A DNA stretch of 64,000 nucleotides from Roseobacter sp. MED193 (GCF_000152965.1 NZ_CH902583.1:3229694-3293693), one strand, 5' to 3'. Shown: positions 1-9,822, counted from the first letter of the stretch. Made by a program: numbers and translations. Notes: generated by a model not told the origin, from the sequence alone.

Positions 1-525
1 TCGAGCCTCATTCGCGGGTTAGCCTCTGAGTTGTCATTGGATATTGCGTCGCTGGATATAGGGCGCGCGACGTTGACGGATGGTGATCTGCGTGAGGCGA
101 TGACGTGTGCCCCCAAGGGGTCGCTGATCATAATCGAGGATGTGGACGCCGTGTTTACGCAGCGCGAAGGTGGCGAGAAACGTTCGGGCGTCAGCTTTTC
201 AGGTTTGCTCAATGCCATCGATGGCGTCGCGGCTCAGGAAGGGCGTGCGCTGGTTATGACAACGAACCGCAAGGAAAGATCGGACCCAGCCCTGGTTCGA
301 CCCGGTCGTGCCGATGTGCACACCGCACTTGGATTGGTAAGCGCAGCAACGGCCCGTCGACTGACCGAAGTTTTGCAACTGAAATCAGGTGACCTGATTT
401 GGCACGAAGATGGCGTTTTTTGTCTTCGCTTTGCCGAAGTGCGGGCGACGGCTCAGACCGTGCTGTATGCCCCAGAGAGCAACGCTAGCGTCCTGGATGG
501 GCAGGAGAGCCCGACTCGCCCTTAA
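1..525 (+). CDS. BCS1-like AAA ATPase, C-terminal part (5' end outside window)
   Basis: The reading frame is open from base 1, so the gene starts upstream of the window. What remains is the second half of an AAA module: a Walker B strand (IIIEDVDAVF), then SFSGLLNAIDGV, a sensor-like MTTN, and the second region of homology ending in the arginine-rich DPALVRPGRAD. The SGLLNAIDGV and DPALVRPGRAD wording is typical of the BCS1 branch, whose mitochondrial member translocates folded proteins. Bacterial homologues have no settled role. Walker A must lie upstream and cannot be checked. The C-terminal ~60 residues are short and unremarkable, and the gene ends at a TAA. Family call is good; function is unknown. 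Confidence 0.75.
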   Translation, partial: SSLIRGLASELSLDIASLDIGRATLTDGDLREAMTCAPKGSLIIIEDVDAVFTQREGGEKRSGVSFSGLLNAIDGVAAQEGRALVMTTNRKERSDPALVRPGRADVHTALGLVSAATARRLTEVLQLKSGDLIWHEDGVFCLRFAEVRATAQTVLYAPESNASVLDGQESPTRP

Positions 526-689
526 TCACCTACGGGCCACTCTGGAGCACTCTGGGGCTGTTAGAGCCGTGCCCGGCTTTCAGCGATTGACTGCGCCTGA
601 GAAGATCCCAGTCCGGGACCAGGGCAGAGAGTACCTTCATCAACGGAGCAAGGAGCTTCGGCCCGGTGGGTTCAAGTCGGTGTGGTAAG

Positions 690-1320
690 GGGGCACTGTG
701 GTGTGGCTGATGGCGCTGGTGCATCTCCTTGACCAGCACGGCATGTACCGGGTGACGCTGGATGCTGGGTGAGAGGTCCGGAAGCATGTGGAAGGCTGTC
801 AGGTCACCCAGCAGACTTTCAGACAGATCGTAGGGATCGCCGCTGAGTTCAACGCCCGCCTCCAGGCTCAACAACGAAACATGCATCCCGAGAAAGTCGA
901 CCTCGACCACTGTAGTGTCGTTGATGAAGATCCTGGAGCGCCAGTCGCTGTTCAGGCTCTGTACCAGCCCCCATAGAACCTACCATTCAAGCCCCAGTCA
1001 GAGCGGCTAAAGTCCCGGCGGGTCGCGAGGTCCGGCAGGTCAGCCACATCAAGGGCAGGGATGATCGGGATGATCTTCTTGGAAATGTGAAGAGCGTTGT
1101 ATCGGGAGGACGTATTCCAGTAGTTCGAGGACATCGACACGCCGATGCACAGCTCAGGATCTTCCAACCAAGCCACGTAGAGATCCAGGATCAGTACTCG
1201 AAGCTGGTGTCTGAACGCGGTCTTTGGCTTCGGCCCCGATGTCTTATCACTCGGAAGCTACTCGTCCCAGATGCGATCGCACAGGGTCGCGACCTCAGGG
1301 TGATCTGACCAGCGGTGGAC
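690..1320 (-). pseudogene. Decayed conserved hypothetical gene (in-frame stop plus frameshift)
   Basis: Read on the minus strand, bases 1320 to about 1261 encode a peptide ending CDRIWDE. An in-frame TAG follows at 1260-1258, and the same frame then resumes to RFYGGW near 972. There the frame shifts, and the next frame continues with VQSLNSDWRSRIFIND and VEVDFLGMHVSLL, then GDPYDL. The order RFYGGW, then an acidic VEVD strand, then GDPY fits a family of proteobacterial hypothetical proteins I recall from plasmids and islands, but I cannot name it. Similarity fades below about 800. One stop and one frameshift in a protein-like stretch point to a dead gene rather than chance frames. The 1321-1493 stretch holds nothing I recognise. 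Confidence 0.5.
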
Positions 1321-1493
1321 ATCTATGGGGCGGGAGTGTCAGGGGGTCGCTATGTCCCCCATTGTTTCCCTTTCTTCTGGTAAGGGAGGAAGAACCTGGG
1401 GGCTTTCCCCCCGCCTTATAGCTGTCGTTGGTGTTGACCGCAGGTGCAATGACGGGCTCTCGGCTAACTTGTGCGCCGAAATCAAGTGAGCAT

Positions 1494-4400
1494 CTAAACG
1501 GCAAGCAAAGGCGTAAGGTCGCGCCGTTTCAGGCTACGCCGCGCCAGCTCACCATAGACCTGGCTCACCTGGCTACGGCCTTGTGCACCGGCCAGTCCGA
1601 ATACCTTGGTCAGTTCTGGGAACAGCTCAAACAATTCCTGCATGCCTTTCCCTGACAATCCTCGTATTGCCTCAGGACCTGGCCAAAACGTTTCTGAGGC
1701 TATGCCCTCGGCAAAAACTACTTCATGGTGCTCCGTCATAAGGTGGACATAGGTGATCTCCTGATGAGGAAAGATCACCTGCCTGCTGCTTTCATCAATC
1801 TCTGCTAGCATCTTGGCTGAGATAAAGCTCTCACTGAACGGGGTTTCCCGATCAAAATGCTTGCGATTCACCAAGAGACGATGTTGCGGCGACAGTAACA
1901 TAGGGCGTTCCGGTGCCAGTATCCCGCCAGGGGTAATGCAGTAGGGTCTCAGGTGGGGCTTTTGACTGAGCTCAGAGGGGGCGAGGGTCCGTTTCCCAAC
2001 CCAAATCACGGGTTGGAATCCGTTATCAGCGGTTTGCAAAAGATCTCCTACCTGGATTTGACCCGCTGGCACAGCGCCGCGTTTTGTGGCCAGCGCAACG
2101 TCCGGCGTGAAACAGGGAATACCGGCGGAATGCAGCTGCGCATGGCTGGAGATTTGGGCAGGGGCCACACCTTGCAGCACCAGTTGCTCACCGCCAGGGA
2201 ATGTCAGCAATGCGTTGCCAAACCCGTCGTCGCTTACAGACACATCCTGGGTGCGTACTGCGCCACCGGATCCGGTACCACCTATCAGCCCAGAGACATC
2301 CAGCTGATCGTTGTAGAATCCATCACTGTCATCATCAGAGATATTGAAGTCTGTAACCGTGTCGATACCACCCGAGGTGGTCAGGACCAACTCGTCGTAA
2401 CCGTCTCCCAAGGTAATGCTGTCATCGCCGCTGCCCATGGTGATGGTGTCATCACCAGCCCCTGCATCAATGGACAGCCCGCCGCCATCTGCTGAGCCAT
2501 CCACCACATCCGCCTGACCGCTCAGAATCAGTCTCTCGATCTCAGAGAACGTGACGGTATCGGTACCGTCCGTAACTGTTCCGGCTTCGTTGCCGGTATA
2601 GGTCACAGACAGGCCATTGCTAAGGCTGGAGAAATCTACGGTATCAAAGTCAACCCCGGCCTCACCGCCAGTCAAAGTGTCATTGCCAAAACTGTCTTCC
2701 ATCAGGAAGGTATCGGAATCGGCCTCACCATGCATCACATCGTCGCCAGTGCCGCCGGCAAGGAGGTCGTTGTCGTTGCCACCATACATGGTATCGGCGC
2801 CGCTGCCACCTTCCAGCGTGTCATTGCCATCGGTCGCCACGATGCTGTCGTTGCCCACGCCGCCAACCAGGCTATCATCCCCTGCAGAGTTTCTCAGGGT
2901 ATCGTCGCCTTCACCACCAATCAAAGTATCATTGCCAAGCCCAGTGGTCAGACTGTCATTGCCGAGGCCACCTTCGATGTAGTCATCGCCATCGCCACCA
3001 GAAATGGTATCTCCGCCGTCACCGCCAATCAGCGTATCGGAACCGGCCCCACCATCCAGAACATCGGCGCCATCGCCGCCGTCCAGACTGTCGTTGTCGT
3101 TGCCGCCAAACATCGTGTCGTCACCGATGCCGCCTTCCAGCGTGTCATTGCCATCCGTGGCCACGATACTGTCGTTGCCCACGCCACCAACCAGGCTGTC
3201 ATCCCCAGCCGAGTTATGCAGCGTGTCGTTTCCCTCGCCACCGACCAGGGTGTCATTGCCGATACCGGTAGACAGAAAGTCATCGCCTTCTCCGCCATCA
3301 ATATAGTCGTCGCCTTCTCCACCGGACAGGGTGTCGCCACCGGCACCCCCCATCAGCGTGTCTGCGCCGACACCGCCATCCATGACGTCGTCGCCCTCGC
3401 CGCCATCAAGGCTATCGTCGCCTTCTTCGCCCATCAGGGAGTCATTGCCGCCTTGACCGTAGACAACGTCGTCACCCTCTCCGGCCATGACTGTGTCAGA
3501 TCCTTGTTCAATCGGCGTCAACACGGGGTCGTCGATCACATCTCCAGAGAGGGTAAACCCGGAGTAACCATCGCGTGTTTGCAAGGTAAATTCGATCGAG
3601 GAGCGATCTTCGAACTCAGCAGAAAACCAGGCGTCTTGATCGGTGTAATTGTTCATCTCCGATCCGGTTGCGGTCACCATATTTCCGTCGGTTTGAGTGG
3701 TCAGGGAGGAGTCTGAGGAAAGACCATAGGACGTAAAACTATTGCCATCGATGATGATGGCTTCGGCATCGCCCGCACCGCTGTTGTCATCTACGTCGTT
3801 GAAGGTGGCGGTTGAGTTCAAAACAACCGGTTCACCCGTTGCAGGGTCAAAGAATTCCAGCCTGAAGGTGGCGCGATCACCAGGTGTGTCACCATCCAGC
3901 AGGACTTCAGCGCCTTCTGTGTAGCCGAATTCCACCCACATATCGGGGTTGGTCTTTTCCACCAGAACCAGCTTGCCCCAGACCTTGCTACCGTCCTCCA
4001 GGGTCGCGATATCTCTAAAGATTGCATAGTCCCCGGCCGAGCCAAGATGGCCGTCATGGGAGACGCTGTCCATATTGGCAAGTTCGAGCTTCAGCGGGCT
4101 GGCGTCAGCGCCCTGCTCGAAGCCTTCACCCATGTCGCCATAGATAACATCACTGCCCGCACCCCCATCGATGATGTCGTGGCCTTCTTCCCCGGCGACC
4201 GTATCGCTGCCGCCACCGGCATCGATATAGTCATCACTGGTGCTGCCCCCCATCTGGTCATCATCTTCGGAGCCATAACTCGCGGCCTCCGCCGCTGCTT
4301 CCTCTGCCTCTTCCGCCTTCTCCTCGGCCTTCTCGGCAGCTTTCTCAGCTTCCTGTTCAGCCTTTTCAGCATCCTCGGCCGTTTCCTCGGCCAGCTTTTC

Positions 4401-4760
4401 GGCGTCCTTGGCTGCGTCTTCTGCGACCTTTGCCGCGTCCGTTGCGATTTGTTCTAGTTCTTCAGCTTCTTCCTGCAACTGCACAGCTGCCGCTTTTTCA
4501 GCGTCACTTGCAGTGTCATCATTCTGTATATCGTTGGCGGCGTCCTTTGCTTCTTTGGCCACCTCTGTCGCCTCAGCGGCAGTATTTGCAGCGACCTCAG
4601 CTGCCTGTTGCTTCTCATCAAAATCGGCCGCGGCCTCTGCGGCCGATTTTGCGGCCTCTTCGGCTGCCTTGGCCAGTAACTCGGCCTCTTTAGTTGCCTC
4701 CAGAGAGTCCGCTAGAGCAATCTGAGCCTTCTCGATAGCTTTCTGCTGGTGGTCACTCAT
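1494..4760 (-). CDS. RTX-type calcium-binding protein with N-terminal Ala/Glu-rich coiled coil and C-terminal Hint domain
   Basis: A 1088-residue acidic protein. Residues ~1-165 are almost entirely Ala, Glu, Lys and Asp in heptad-like order, so a long helix or coiled coil. From ~170 there are glycine/aspartate nonapeptide RTX repeats (GGxGxDxLx), interrupted by a ~200-residue non-repeat domain (~220-420), and then a long RTX block to ~690. From ~880 to the end is a Hint (Hedgehog/intein-like) domain beginning GIPCFTPDVALAT, with LLSPQHRLLV and a late HHEVVF block. This C-terminal domain is common in roseobacter RTX proteins. There is no Sec signal peptide; such proteins normally leave by type I secretion with calcium-dependent folding outside. 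No ABC/HlyD genes are adjacent. The coiled-coil N-terminus is unusual for the class. Start chosen at the ATG followed by the helical region. Confidence 0.85.
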   Translation of the reverse strand: MSDHQQKAIEKAQIALADSLEATKEAELLAKAAEEAAKSAAEAAADFDEKQQAAEVAANTAAEATEVAKEAKDAANDIQNDDTASDAEKAAAVQLQEEAEELEQIATDAAKVAEDAAKDAEKLAEETAEDAEKAEQEAEKAAEKAEEKAEEAEEAAAEAASYGSEDDDQMGGSTSDDYIDAGGGSDTVAGEEGHDIIDGGAGSDVIYGDMGEGFEQGADASPLKLELANMDSVSHDGHLGSAGDYAIFRDIATLEDGSKVWGKLVLVEKTNPDMWVEFGYTEGAEVLLDGDTPGDRATFRLEFFDPATGEPVVLNSTATFNDVDDNSGAGDAEAIIIDGNSFTSYGLSSDSSLTTQTDGNMVTATGSEMNNYTDQDAWFSAEFEDRSSIEFTLQTRDGYSGFTLSGDVIDDPVLTPIEQGSDTVMAGEGDDVVYGQGGNDSLMGEEGDDSLDGGEGDDVMDGGVGADTLMGGAGGDTLSGGEGDDYIDGGEGDDFLSTGIGNDTLVGGEGNDTLHNSAGDDSLVGGVGNDSIVATDGNDTLEGGIGDDTMFGGNDNDSLDGGDGADVLDGGAGSDTLIGGDGGDTISGGDGDDYIEGGLGNDSLTTGLGNDTLIGGEGDDTLRNSAGDDSLVGGVGNDSIVATDGNDTLEGGSGADTMYGGNDNDLLAGGTGDDVMHGEADSDTFLMEDSFGNDTLTGGEAGVDFDTVDFSSLSNGLSVTYTGNEAGTVTDGTDTVTFSEIERLILSGQADVVDGSADGGGLSIDAGAGDDTITMGSGDDSITLGDGYDELVLTTSGGIDTVTDFNISDDDSDGFYNDQLDVSGLIGGTGSGGAVRTQDVSVSDDGFGNALLTFPGGEQLVLQGVAPAQISSHAQLHSAGIPCFTPDVALATKRGAVPAGQIQVGDLLQTADNGFQPVIWVGKRTLAPSELSQKPHLRPYCITPGGILAPERPMLLSPQHRLLVNRKHFDRETPFSESFISAKMLAEIDESSRQVIFPHQEITYVHLMTEHHEVVFAEGIASETFWPGPEAIRGLSGKGMQELFELFPELTKVFGLAGAQGRSQVSQVYGELARRSLKRRDLTPLLAV
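2706..3353 (-). repeat. Tandem internal duplication of an RTX block, ~324-bp period
   Basis: Two consecutive segments of the RTX gene repeat each other. For example TTCCAGCGTGTCATTGCCAT occurs at 2811 and again at 3135, 324 bases apart, and the flanking codons match with scattered substitutions. The encoded 108-residue blocks share NSAGDDSLVGGVGND and NDSIVATDGNDTLEGG. The period is a whole number of codons, so the frame is kept. This is a recent in-frame duplication of about 12 nonapeptide units; exact ends are approximate. Confidence 0.8.
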
Positions 4761-5189
4761 GGTTCAGCTCATTTCGCGTTAGTATTGATGATCTGGAGCG
4801 AAACTAGAGAGTGGATCATAAGTTGTAGTTAATAATGAAGATCTTAGCTACTTTTGAAGACTGGGATGCATCAGGGGCTTTTGGCGCCACAGGCTGCTTA
4901 AACCACAAGAGGGTTTGGCTCATTGAATAGGTTAACATTCTGCCGCGTGTCGGCGGTGAAGCAAAACCCGCGCAACAACGGGCTTTGCCTTTGAGCCAAG
5001 AGGACATGCGCCGGATAACCTTCAAATCTGTAGGGCATGACGAAGACAACGCCGCATGGCGCTATCAGGGCGGTCTCGTATGACTTTGCGTTTCGCTGCA
5101 ACCGAGTTTCAGCCGCTGCATAGGGTTATGCCACTTGTCCTAGAGGGCCAGTTCTACCGGGCCTAGATACGACGGAGCCTCTTGGGCGT
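4761..5189. other. Intergenic region upstream of the RTX gene
   Basis: About 430 bases between the start of the RTX gene and the end of the DadA-like gene. The part next to 4761 is AT-rich and probably carries the RTX promoter. Short open frames on the minus strand between 4816 and 5101 overlap one another and resemble no family I know. No RNA gene or insertion sequence end was seen. Confidence 0.4.
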
Positions 5190-6440
5190 CTAAAAACGAT
5201 CTAAGGCGAAGGTCTCCAAGTTTATGTTTTGCCGTTCGTTGCACAGAGCACGGGCCAGTTTCTCGCCCGAGCTCGGAGCCATCATCAGCCCGTAATGAGA
5301 ATGCCCGAAGTTAACGAAGAGTCCGGGCTGTCCGGCCACGGGTCCCAGAGCTGGCAAGCTATCGGGAAAGGAGGGGCGACGCCCCATCCAGAACCGGTTG
5401 TGTTGCAGCTCCATTCCAGGGAAAAGCGCCGTCGCAAGATCGATCAGTTGCTTTTCCCGTCTTTTGGTTGGTGGCGCATCAATCGGCGCAAATTCGGCCT
5501 GTCCTGCGATGCGTAGACCGCCCTCCATGCTGCTGGCCACCACCTTCGCATCCACATCCATGACCGAGTGATTGATTTCGATGCCGGGCTCCGGGAACTC
5601 CACATGATAGCCGCGCTCCGCCATGAGCGGGACCGAGAGACCAAGATTTTCCAATATGGCGCGGCTCCAAACGCCGAGGCAAATGATGACCCGCTCCGCT
5701 GCTAGGGTCTCCCCATCGCATTCAACCCTCCAGCCGCTTTCTGTTTTGCAGATCTCCCTAATCGAGGTCCGCTTGAAGGTTGCCCCCATTTTGCGCGCCT
5801 TGTCCGCGAGGATGGTGCTCAGCCTGCCAGGGGAAAGCACCCGGGCCTGGCCCTTGATCAGGATCGCAGCCGCAAATTCGGGGCTCAGCTCGGGTTCGTA
5901 AGACCGCAGGTGGTCGCTACCGACCAATTCCAGGTCCGCTCCCATTTGCGCACGTATACGGTAATCGATGGCGTCCAGGTTTGCGCGGGTGCCATCGCGA
6001 AAGGCGTGGATATACATGCTATCGCGCAGAAGGGTTTCGTGCCCGGTGCCCTTGAGATGCCTTTGATACAGTTCAATCGATGGGCCGCACAAATGCGACA
6101 TTGCTTCGGCTGTTGCCTGCAGTTTATCCAGTCGGCCCTGTAGCAGGAAGCGGATGCCCCAGGGCAGCATTTTCCACATGACACGCGGGTCAATGGACAG
6201 GGGGCGTCCAGGGCCGAGCAAGAGCTTGGGAATGGTCTTCCATGTTCCGGGCAGGGATTGAGGGATGATTGACCATGGCGATACCACCCCCGCGTTGCCC
6301 AGAGAGGTCTCCTGGCCTGGTTCCCCCTGGTCGATTACGGTTACTGGCACGCCGCGCTCTAGAAGGGATAGCGCAGTGCAAATGCCAATAATTCCTGCAC
6401 CCAGAATTGTGACTGGCTTTTGGTGGTCAGGCGAGAGCAT
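5190..6440 (-). CDS. FAD-dependent D-amino-acid dehydrogenase-like oxidoreductase
   Basis: A 416-residue protein of the DAO/DadA family. An N-terminal dinucleotide-binding motif ILGAGIIGICTALSL (~12-26) leads to the acidic end of strand 2 (VTVIDQGEPG) and SLGNAGVVSPWS, typical of DadA-like enzymes that oxidatively deaminate D- or secondary amino acids. A C-terminal FAD-contacting segment, NFGHSHYGLMMAPSSG, is present. It is the last gene of the TAXI-TRAP operon and its start overlaps the permease stop by 14 bases, so the two are translationally coupled. That coupling suggests the transporter imports the enzyme's substrate, perhaps a D-amino acid or hydroxyproline-like compound. Substrate is inference. 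Confidence 0.8.
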   Translation of the reverse strand: MLSPDHQKPVTILGAGIIGICTALSLLERGVPVTVIDQGEPGQETSLGNAGVVSPWSIIPQSLPGTWKTIPKLLLGPGRPLSIDPRVMWKMLPWGIRFLLQGRLDKLQATAEAMSHLCGPSIELYQRHLKGTGHETLLRDSMYIHAFRDGTRANLDAIDYRIRAQMGADLELVGSDHLRSYEPELSPEFAAAILIKGQARVLSPGRLSTILADKARKMGATFKRTSIREICKTESGWRVECDGETLAAERVIICLGVWSRAILENLGLSVPLMAERGYHVEFPEPGIEINHSVMDVDAKVVASSMEGGLRIAGQAEFAPIDAPPTKRREKQLIDLATALFPGMELQHNRFWMGRRPSFPDSLPALGPVAGQPGLFVNFGHSHYGLMMAPSSGEKLARALCNERQNINLETFALDRF

Positions 6441-8640
6441 CTGCGCCTCGCCGCGTCATGATCTGGCTGATGATAGCAGGAGCCGCGATTACAAGTGCCA
6501 CCAGATCCGCTTCAAGCGAGGGGGCGATAAAGACCAACCCTGCCACAGCCATCAGGATGCGCAAGAGGGTTCCCATTGGGGCCAGCCAGTAGCCAACGAC
6601 TGCTGCTGACAGGGCAATGACGCCTGCGATGCAGCTTGCGGCAGTATATGTAAACTCCCATAGGTCAAAGCCTGTGGAGGAGACAAACAATAGGACCGGC
6701 GCATAGACAAAGGCCATTGGGGCGACGACCTTTCCCAGTCCAAGCGAGAAGGCGCTGATGCCGGTTCGGAAAGGATTGGAGTTCGCAATCGCCGCCGCCG
6801 CATAGGCTGAGGTGCACACTGGCGGGGTAATCTCGGCCACCACGCCATAATAGAGCACGAACATATGGGACGCGATCGGCGGGATGCCCAGCTGTGCCAG
6901 AGCGGGCTGAGCCACAGAGACAAGCATGATGTAAAGAGCGGTCGTGGGAACACCAGCCCCCATCAAAATACAGGCCAAAGCGATGAACACGAGGCTGATA
7001 AAGAGTGTCAGATCCTCAACCGTATAGAGCTGGAAGGTGCCGAACTGGAACATCCAAACCAGATCATTGCCAAGATTGGAGGCGGCCTGCGTGACCATAA
7101 AGCCAATGCGAAAGCCAACACCGGTGGTATTGATTACCCCAATGACGATCCCAACTGCCGCAGAAGCAGCACCGACAGCCAGAGCATATTTTACCCCGGT
7201 CTCAAATGTGTCGGCCATTTCCCGCAGGGTCACTTGTCGTTGGGGGTTCAAAGTGGCCAGAACGGCGCCGCTGACCAGAATAGCGGACATTGCCAGATCA
7301 AAGCCGCCGCCCATATATTTCCAGATCACGAACCCGATGAAAGCCAGAGCGTAGATCAAGGTGACTGGCGCTCTCATTCGGCTCATGCCTGCAATGATCG
7401 CAAGTGAAATACCACAAAATGCAGACATATAAGGCGTATAGCCTGAAAACAGCACCACCAGCAGGCCGATCAAAGGAACAATGTTTGCCCAACCATCGGA
7501 CCAGACCGCGCGAAGCTTTGGCAGTGCCTCTTTCGACATCCCCTTAAGGCCAAGCCGACGGGCCATCAGATGGACAACTGCAAAAACCCCAACGTAATGC
7601 AACAAGGCTGGAAAGATCGCTGCAATCACGATCGTTGTGTAGGGCATCTCCAGGAACTCAGCCATGATAAAGGCTGCCGCCCCCATGATCGGCGGGGTGA
7701 TCTGTCCGCCAGCGGAAGCTGCGGCCTCTACCCCGCCTGCAAAGTGGCCGGGATATCCTAACCGTTTCATGTTGGGGATCGTCAGTGCGCCAGTTGAAAC
7801 CGTATTGGCGACAGAGGACCCTGAGATCGTCCCGAAGAACGCCGATGATACCACTGAAACTTTGGCAGGTCCGCCGGTATAACGGCCGGCAAGGATGGTG
7901 GCATTGTCGATGAACAGCTGCCCCAACCCGGTGCGCTGCGCAATTACGCCAAACAGCACGAAGTGGAAGACGATGGTTGAAACAACCCAGAGCGTCACGC
8001 CAAAAATACCTTCCTGCGGAAAATACATTGACGACACGAAGGTGTTGAATTTGACGCCTGGATGCTTGAGCAGCCCCGGAAAATAGGGGCCAAACAGGGC
8101 ATAACAGATAAAAATACTGATGATCAGGGGCAGGATCCAACCGAGTGTCCGGCGTGCGATATCAAGTACCAGAACGATCAATATACATCCAAACAGGATA
8201 TCCCAGCGGTTGGGGTTCCCCATGCGGAAGGTCATTTCTTCGACGCCCATCCACTCAATTCCGCGCCAGGCCAGGCCGAGATATAGCGCGGCCATTACTC
8301 CGAGGATCATCAGCGCAATATCCAGATAGGGCACGCCTGCGAACCTCAGTCGACCGGTCCTGAGATCGAATGCAGTCTTAGTTTTGAATATTGGATAGAA
8401 TGAATAGGTCAGGATGAAGAGCCCTGACAGGTGCCAGCCCATGTGCCAGTAGTCAGGCGGCAGGGCAAAGCCCGCAGTGAGATAGTGATAAACTGCAAAG
8501 CTCAGCGCGACATATCGCAGGAACTTTCCAAATGCTGGTGTGACAGCGCGTGTCGCGGCCCCTTCGTCATATTTTTCCTCGATGGCGGCCAGCTCTTGTT
8601 CTGAAAGCTCGCGCAGGTCTTCTACTCGCTGATCGCTCAT
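6427..8640 (-). CDS. TRAP transporter fused 4TM/12TM permease (TAXI type)
   Basis: A 737-residue, highly hydrophobic inner-membrane protein. The first ~200 residues contain about four membrane helices (DctQ-like part). The remainder is DctM-like, with the conserved region FFGTISGSSVANTVSTGAL and GVEAAASAGGQITPPIMG, and near the C-terminal half GVPTTALYIMLVSVAQPAL followed by VAEITPPVCTSAYAAA. Such fused permeases work with TAXI binding proteins and use an ion gradient to import small carboxylates or amino acids. It lies 80 bases downstream of the TAXI gene, with a strong hairpin between, and overlaps the DadA-like gene. Confidence 0.9.
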   Translation of the reverse strand: MSDQRVEDLRELSEQELAAIEEKYDEGAATRAVTPAFGKFLRYVALSFAVYHYLTAGFALPPDYWHMGWHLSGLFILTYSFYPIFKTKTAFDLRTGRLRFAGVPYLDIALMILGVMAALYLGLAWRGIEWMGVEEMTFRMGNPNRWDILFGCILIVLVLDIARRTLGWILPLIISIFICYALFGPYFPGLLKHPGVKFNTFVSSMYFPQEGIFGVTLWVVSTIVFHFVLFGVIAQRTGLGQLFIDNATILAGRYTGGPAKVSVVSSAFFGTISGSSVANTVSTGALTIPNMKRLGYPGHFAGGVEAAASAGGQITPPIMGAAAFIMAEFLEMPYTTIVIAAIFPALLHYVGVFAVVHLMARRLGLKGMSKEALPKLRAVWSDGWANIVPLIGLLVVLFSGYTPYMSAFCGISLAIIAGMSRMRAPVTLIYALAFIGFVIWKYMGGGFDLAMSAILVSGAVLATLNPQRQVTLREMADTFETGVKYALAVGAASAAVGIVIGVINTTGVGFRIGFMVTQAASNLGNDLVWMFQFGTFQLYTVEDLTLFISLVFIALACILMGAGVPTTALYIMLVSVAQPALAQLGIPPIASHMFVLYYGVVAEITPPVCTSAYAAAAIANSNPFRTGISAFSLGLGKVVAPMAFVYAPVLLFVSSTGFDLWEFTYTAASCIAGVIALSAAVVGYWLAPMGTLLRILMAVAGLVFIAPSLEADLVALVIAAPAIISQIMTRRGADALA

Positions 8641-8676
8641 CGCGTCCCTCGTTGCCGTAGTAGTTCAGTAGGAAGA

Positions 8677-8708
8677 TGTTCAGGCGGCATCAGGAAACCG
8701 CCTGAACA
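8677..8708 (-). terminator. Strong hairpin between TAXI binding-protein gene and permease gene
   Basis: TGTTCAGGCGG (8677-8687) and CCGCCTGAACA (8698-8708) form a perfect 11-bp stem with a 10-base loop, starting 12 bases after the binding-protein stop. No U-run follows in the minus-strand direction, so it is more likely an mRNA 3'-end stabiliser or partial attenuator than a full terminator. This arrangement would give more binding protein than permease. Confidence 0.6.
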
Positions 8709-8720
8709 AAGGAAGCCGAC

Positions 8721-9731
8721 TTATTCCAGAAGACCGGCTTCTTGGTAGAACTTTTGGGCCCCAGGATGCAGGGGCACACCAAGCGCAGAAATACCGTTAA
8801 GGGCTGTTTCTGCCGTGATCTGTTTGCCCTTGGCATGGCCACTGTCCAGCAACCTGCGTGTATTGTCGTTCCAGAGCGCTGAGGTGATCCCGTAGACAAG
8901 CTCATCCGACAAATCCGAAGACACAACCAGGAGCGCCGACACAGCTGGTGTCTTTACGTCATAAGAAATGCCATCATAAACGCCCGCGGGGATTTTGGAC
9001 GGGATATAGGCCGGGATCAATTCGTTGATCTTGGCGAGATCTTCATCGGTGAAGCTATGTAGCTCCATGCCCTTGGTCGTGGCCAACTGCACCATGGCAG
9101 AGACGGGCCAACCCGCAGCATAGAAATACGCATCAAGCTGTCCATCTGCCAGGCGTTCGGCTGACTGCGAGTTGTTCAGCTCTGCCTCGTCCATGTTATC
9201 ACGCGTGACACCCCATTCTGCGAGCATCATTTCGACGGCAACCTGTGTGCCTGAACCAGCTTGGGCGATACCTACGCGTTTTTCCGCAAGATCCGACAGG
9301 CTGGTCACGCTTTGGCCCTTTGGCAAGACAAGGTGCAGATCCTCAGGGTAGAGGTTGGCGACGATCCGAAGTTTTTCATGCGGTTTGCCGTCAAACTTTC
9401 CCTCGCCCAGGAACATAGAGCGGGTCACATCGGCCGCAGCCATGCCTGCTTCCAGCTCTCCATTTTGAACAGCCGTGTTGTTGAACACCGATGCGGTTGT
9501 GGATTGCGCGATCGCGATCAACCCTGGCACACCGCATTGCCCCCCCTGATCACAGGGCCGTGCGCCCGGAGGCGCGGAGATGCCATTGGCGATGGTGCCG
9601 CCGATTGGAAAATATGTCCCCCCAGCGCTGCCAGTGCCGATCCGGAAAAACGTCGGATCTTGTGCAAATGCCGCTCCTGCCGACAGGGTCGCCGCAGCGG
9701 CCAGAGCCAATAATTTTGTAGCTAAATTCAT
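8721..9731 (-). CDS. TAXI family TRAP transporter solute-binding protein
   Basis: A 336-residue periplasmic protein with a clear Sec signal peptide (cleavage probably after AGAAFA, residue ~23). The mature protein begins with FFRIGTGSAGGTYFPIGG, the hallmark of TAXI proteins, and carries later VGIAQAGSGTQ. It captures the ligand in the periplasm and hands it to the fused permease. A GGGGAG ribosome-binding site precedes the start. It is the first gene of a minus-strand operon and is transcribed divergently from the LysR gene, whose candidate operator lies between them. Confidence 0.9.
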   Translation of the reverse strand: MNLATKLLALAAAATLSAGAAFAQDPTFFRIGTGSAGGTYFPIGGTIANGISAPPGARPCDQGGQCGVPGLIAIAQSTTASVFNNTAVQNGELEAGMAAADVTRSMFLGEGKFDGKPHEKLRIVANLYPEDLHLVLPKGQSVTSLSDLAEKRVGIAQAGSGTQVAVEMMLAEWGVTRDNMDEAELNNSQSAERLADGQLDAYFYAAGWPVSAMVQLATTKGMELHSFTDEDLAKINELIPAYIPSKIPAGVYDGISYDVKTPAVSALLVVSSDLSDELVYGITSALWNDNTRRLLDSGHAKGKQITAETALNGISALGVPLHPGAQKFYQEAGLLE

Positions 9732-9822
9732 CCCAAACTCCCCGTGATTGTTTTTGGTGATTCATGTCAGTGAGCGTAGACAAGTAAAAAAATAAAAACC
9801 AATTTGAATATTCTACATATCC

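Noticed and set aside
2730-3716. Long plus-strand open frame opposite the RTX gene
   Set aside because: It is a shadow of the codon-biased RTX repeats on the minus strand; its product is repetitive in step with those repeats and it has no ribosome site.
4816-5101. Small minus-strand genes between the RTX and DadA-like genes
   Set aside because: The two frames overlap each other, lack ribosome sites and match no family I recognise.
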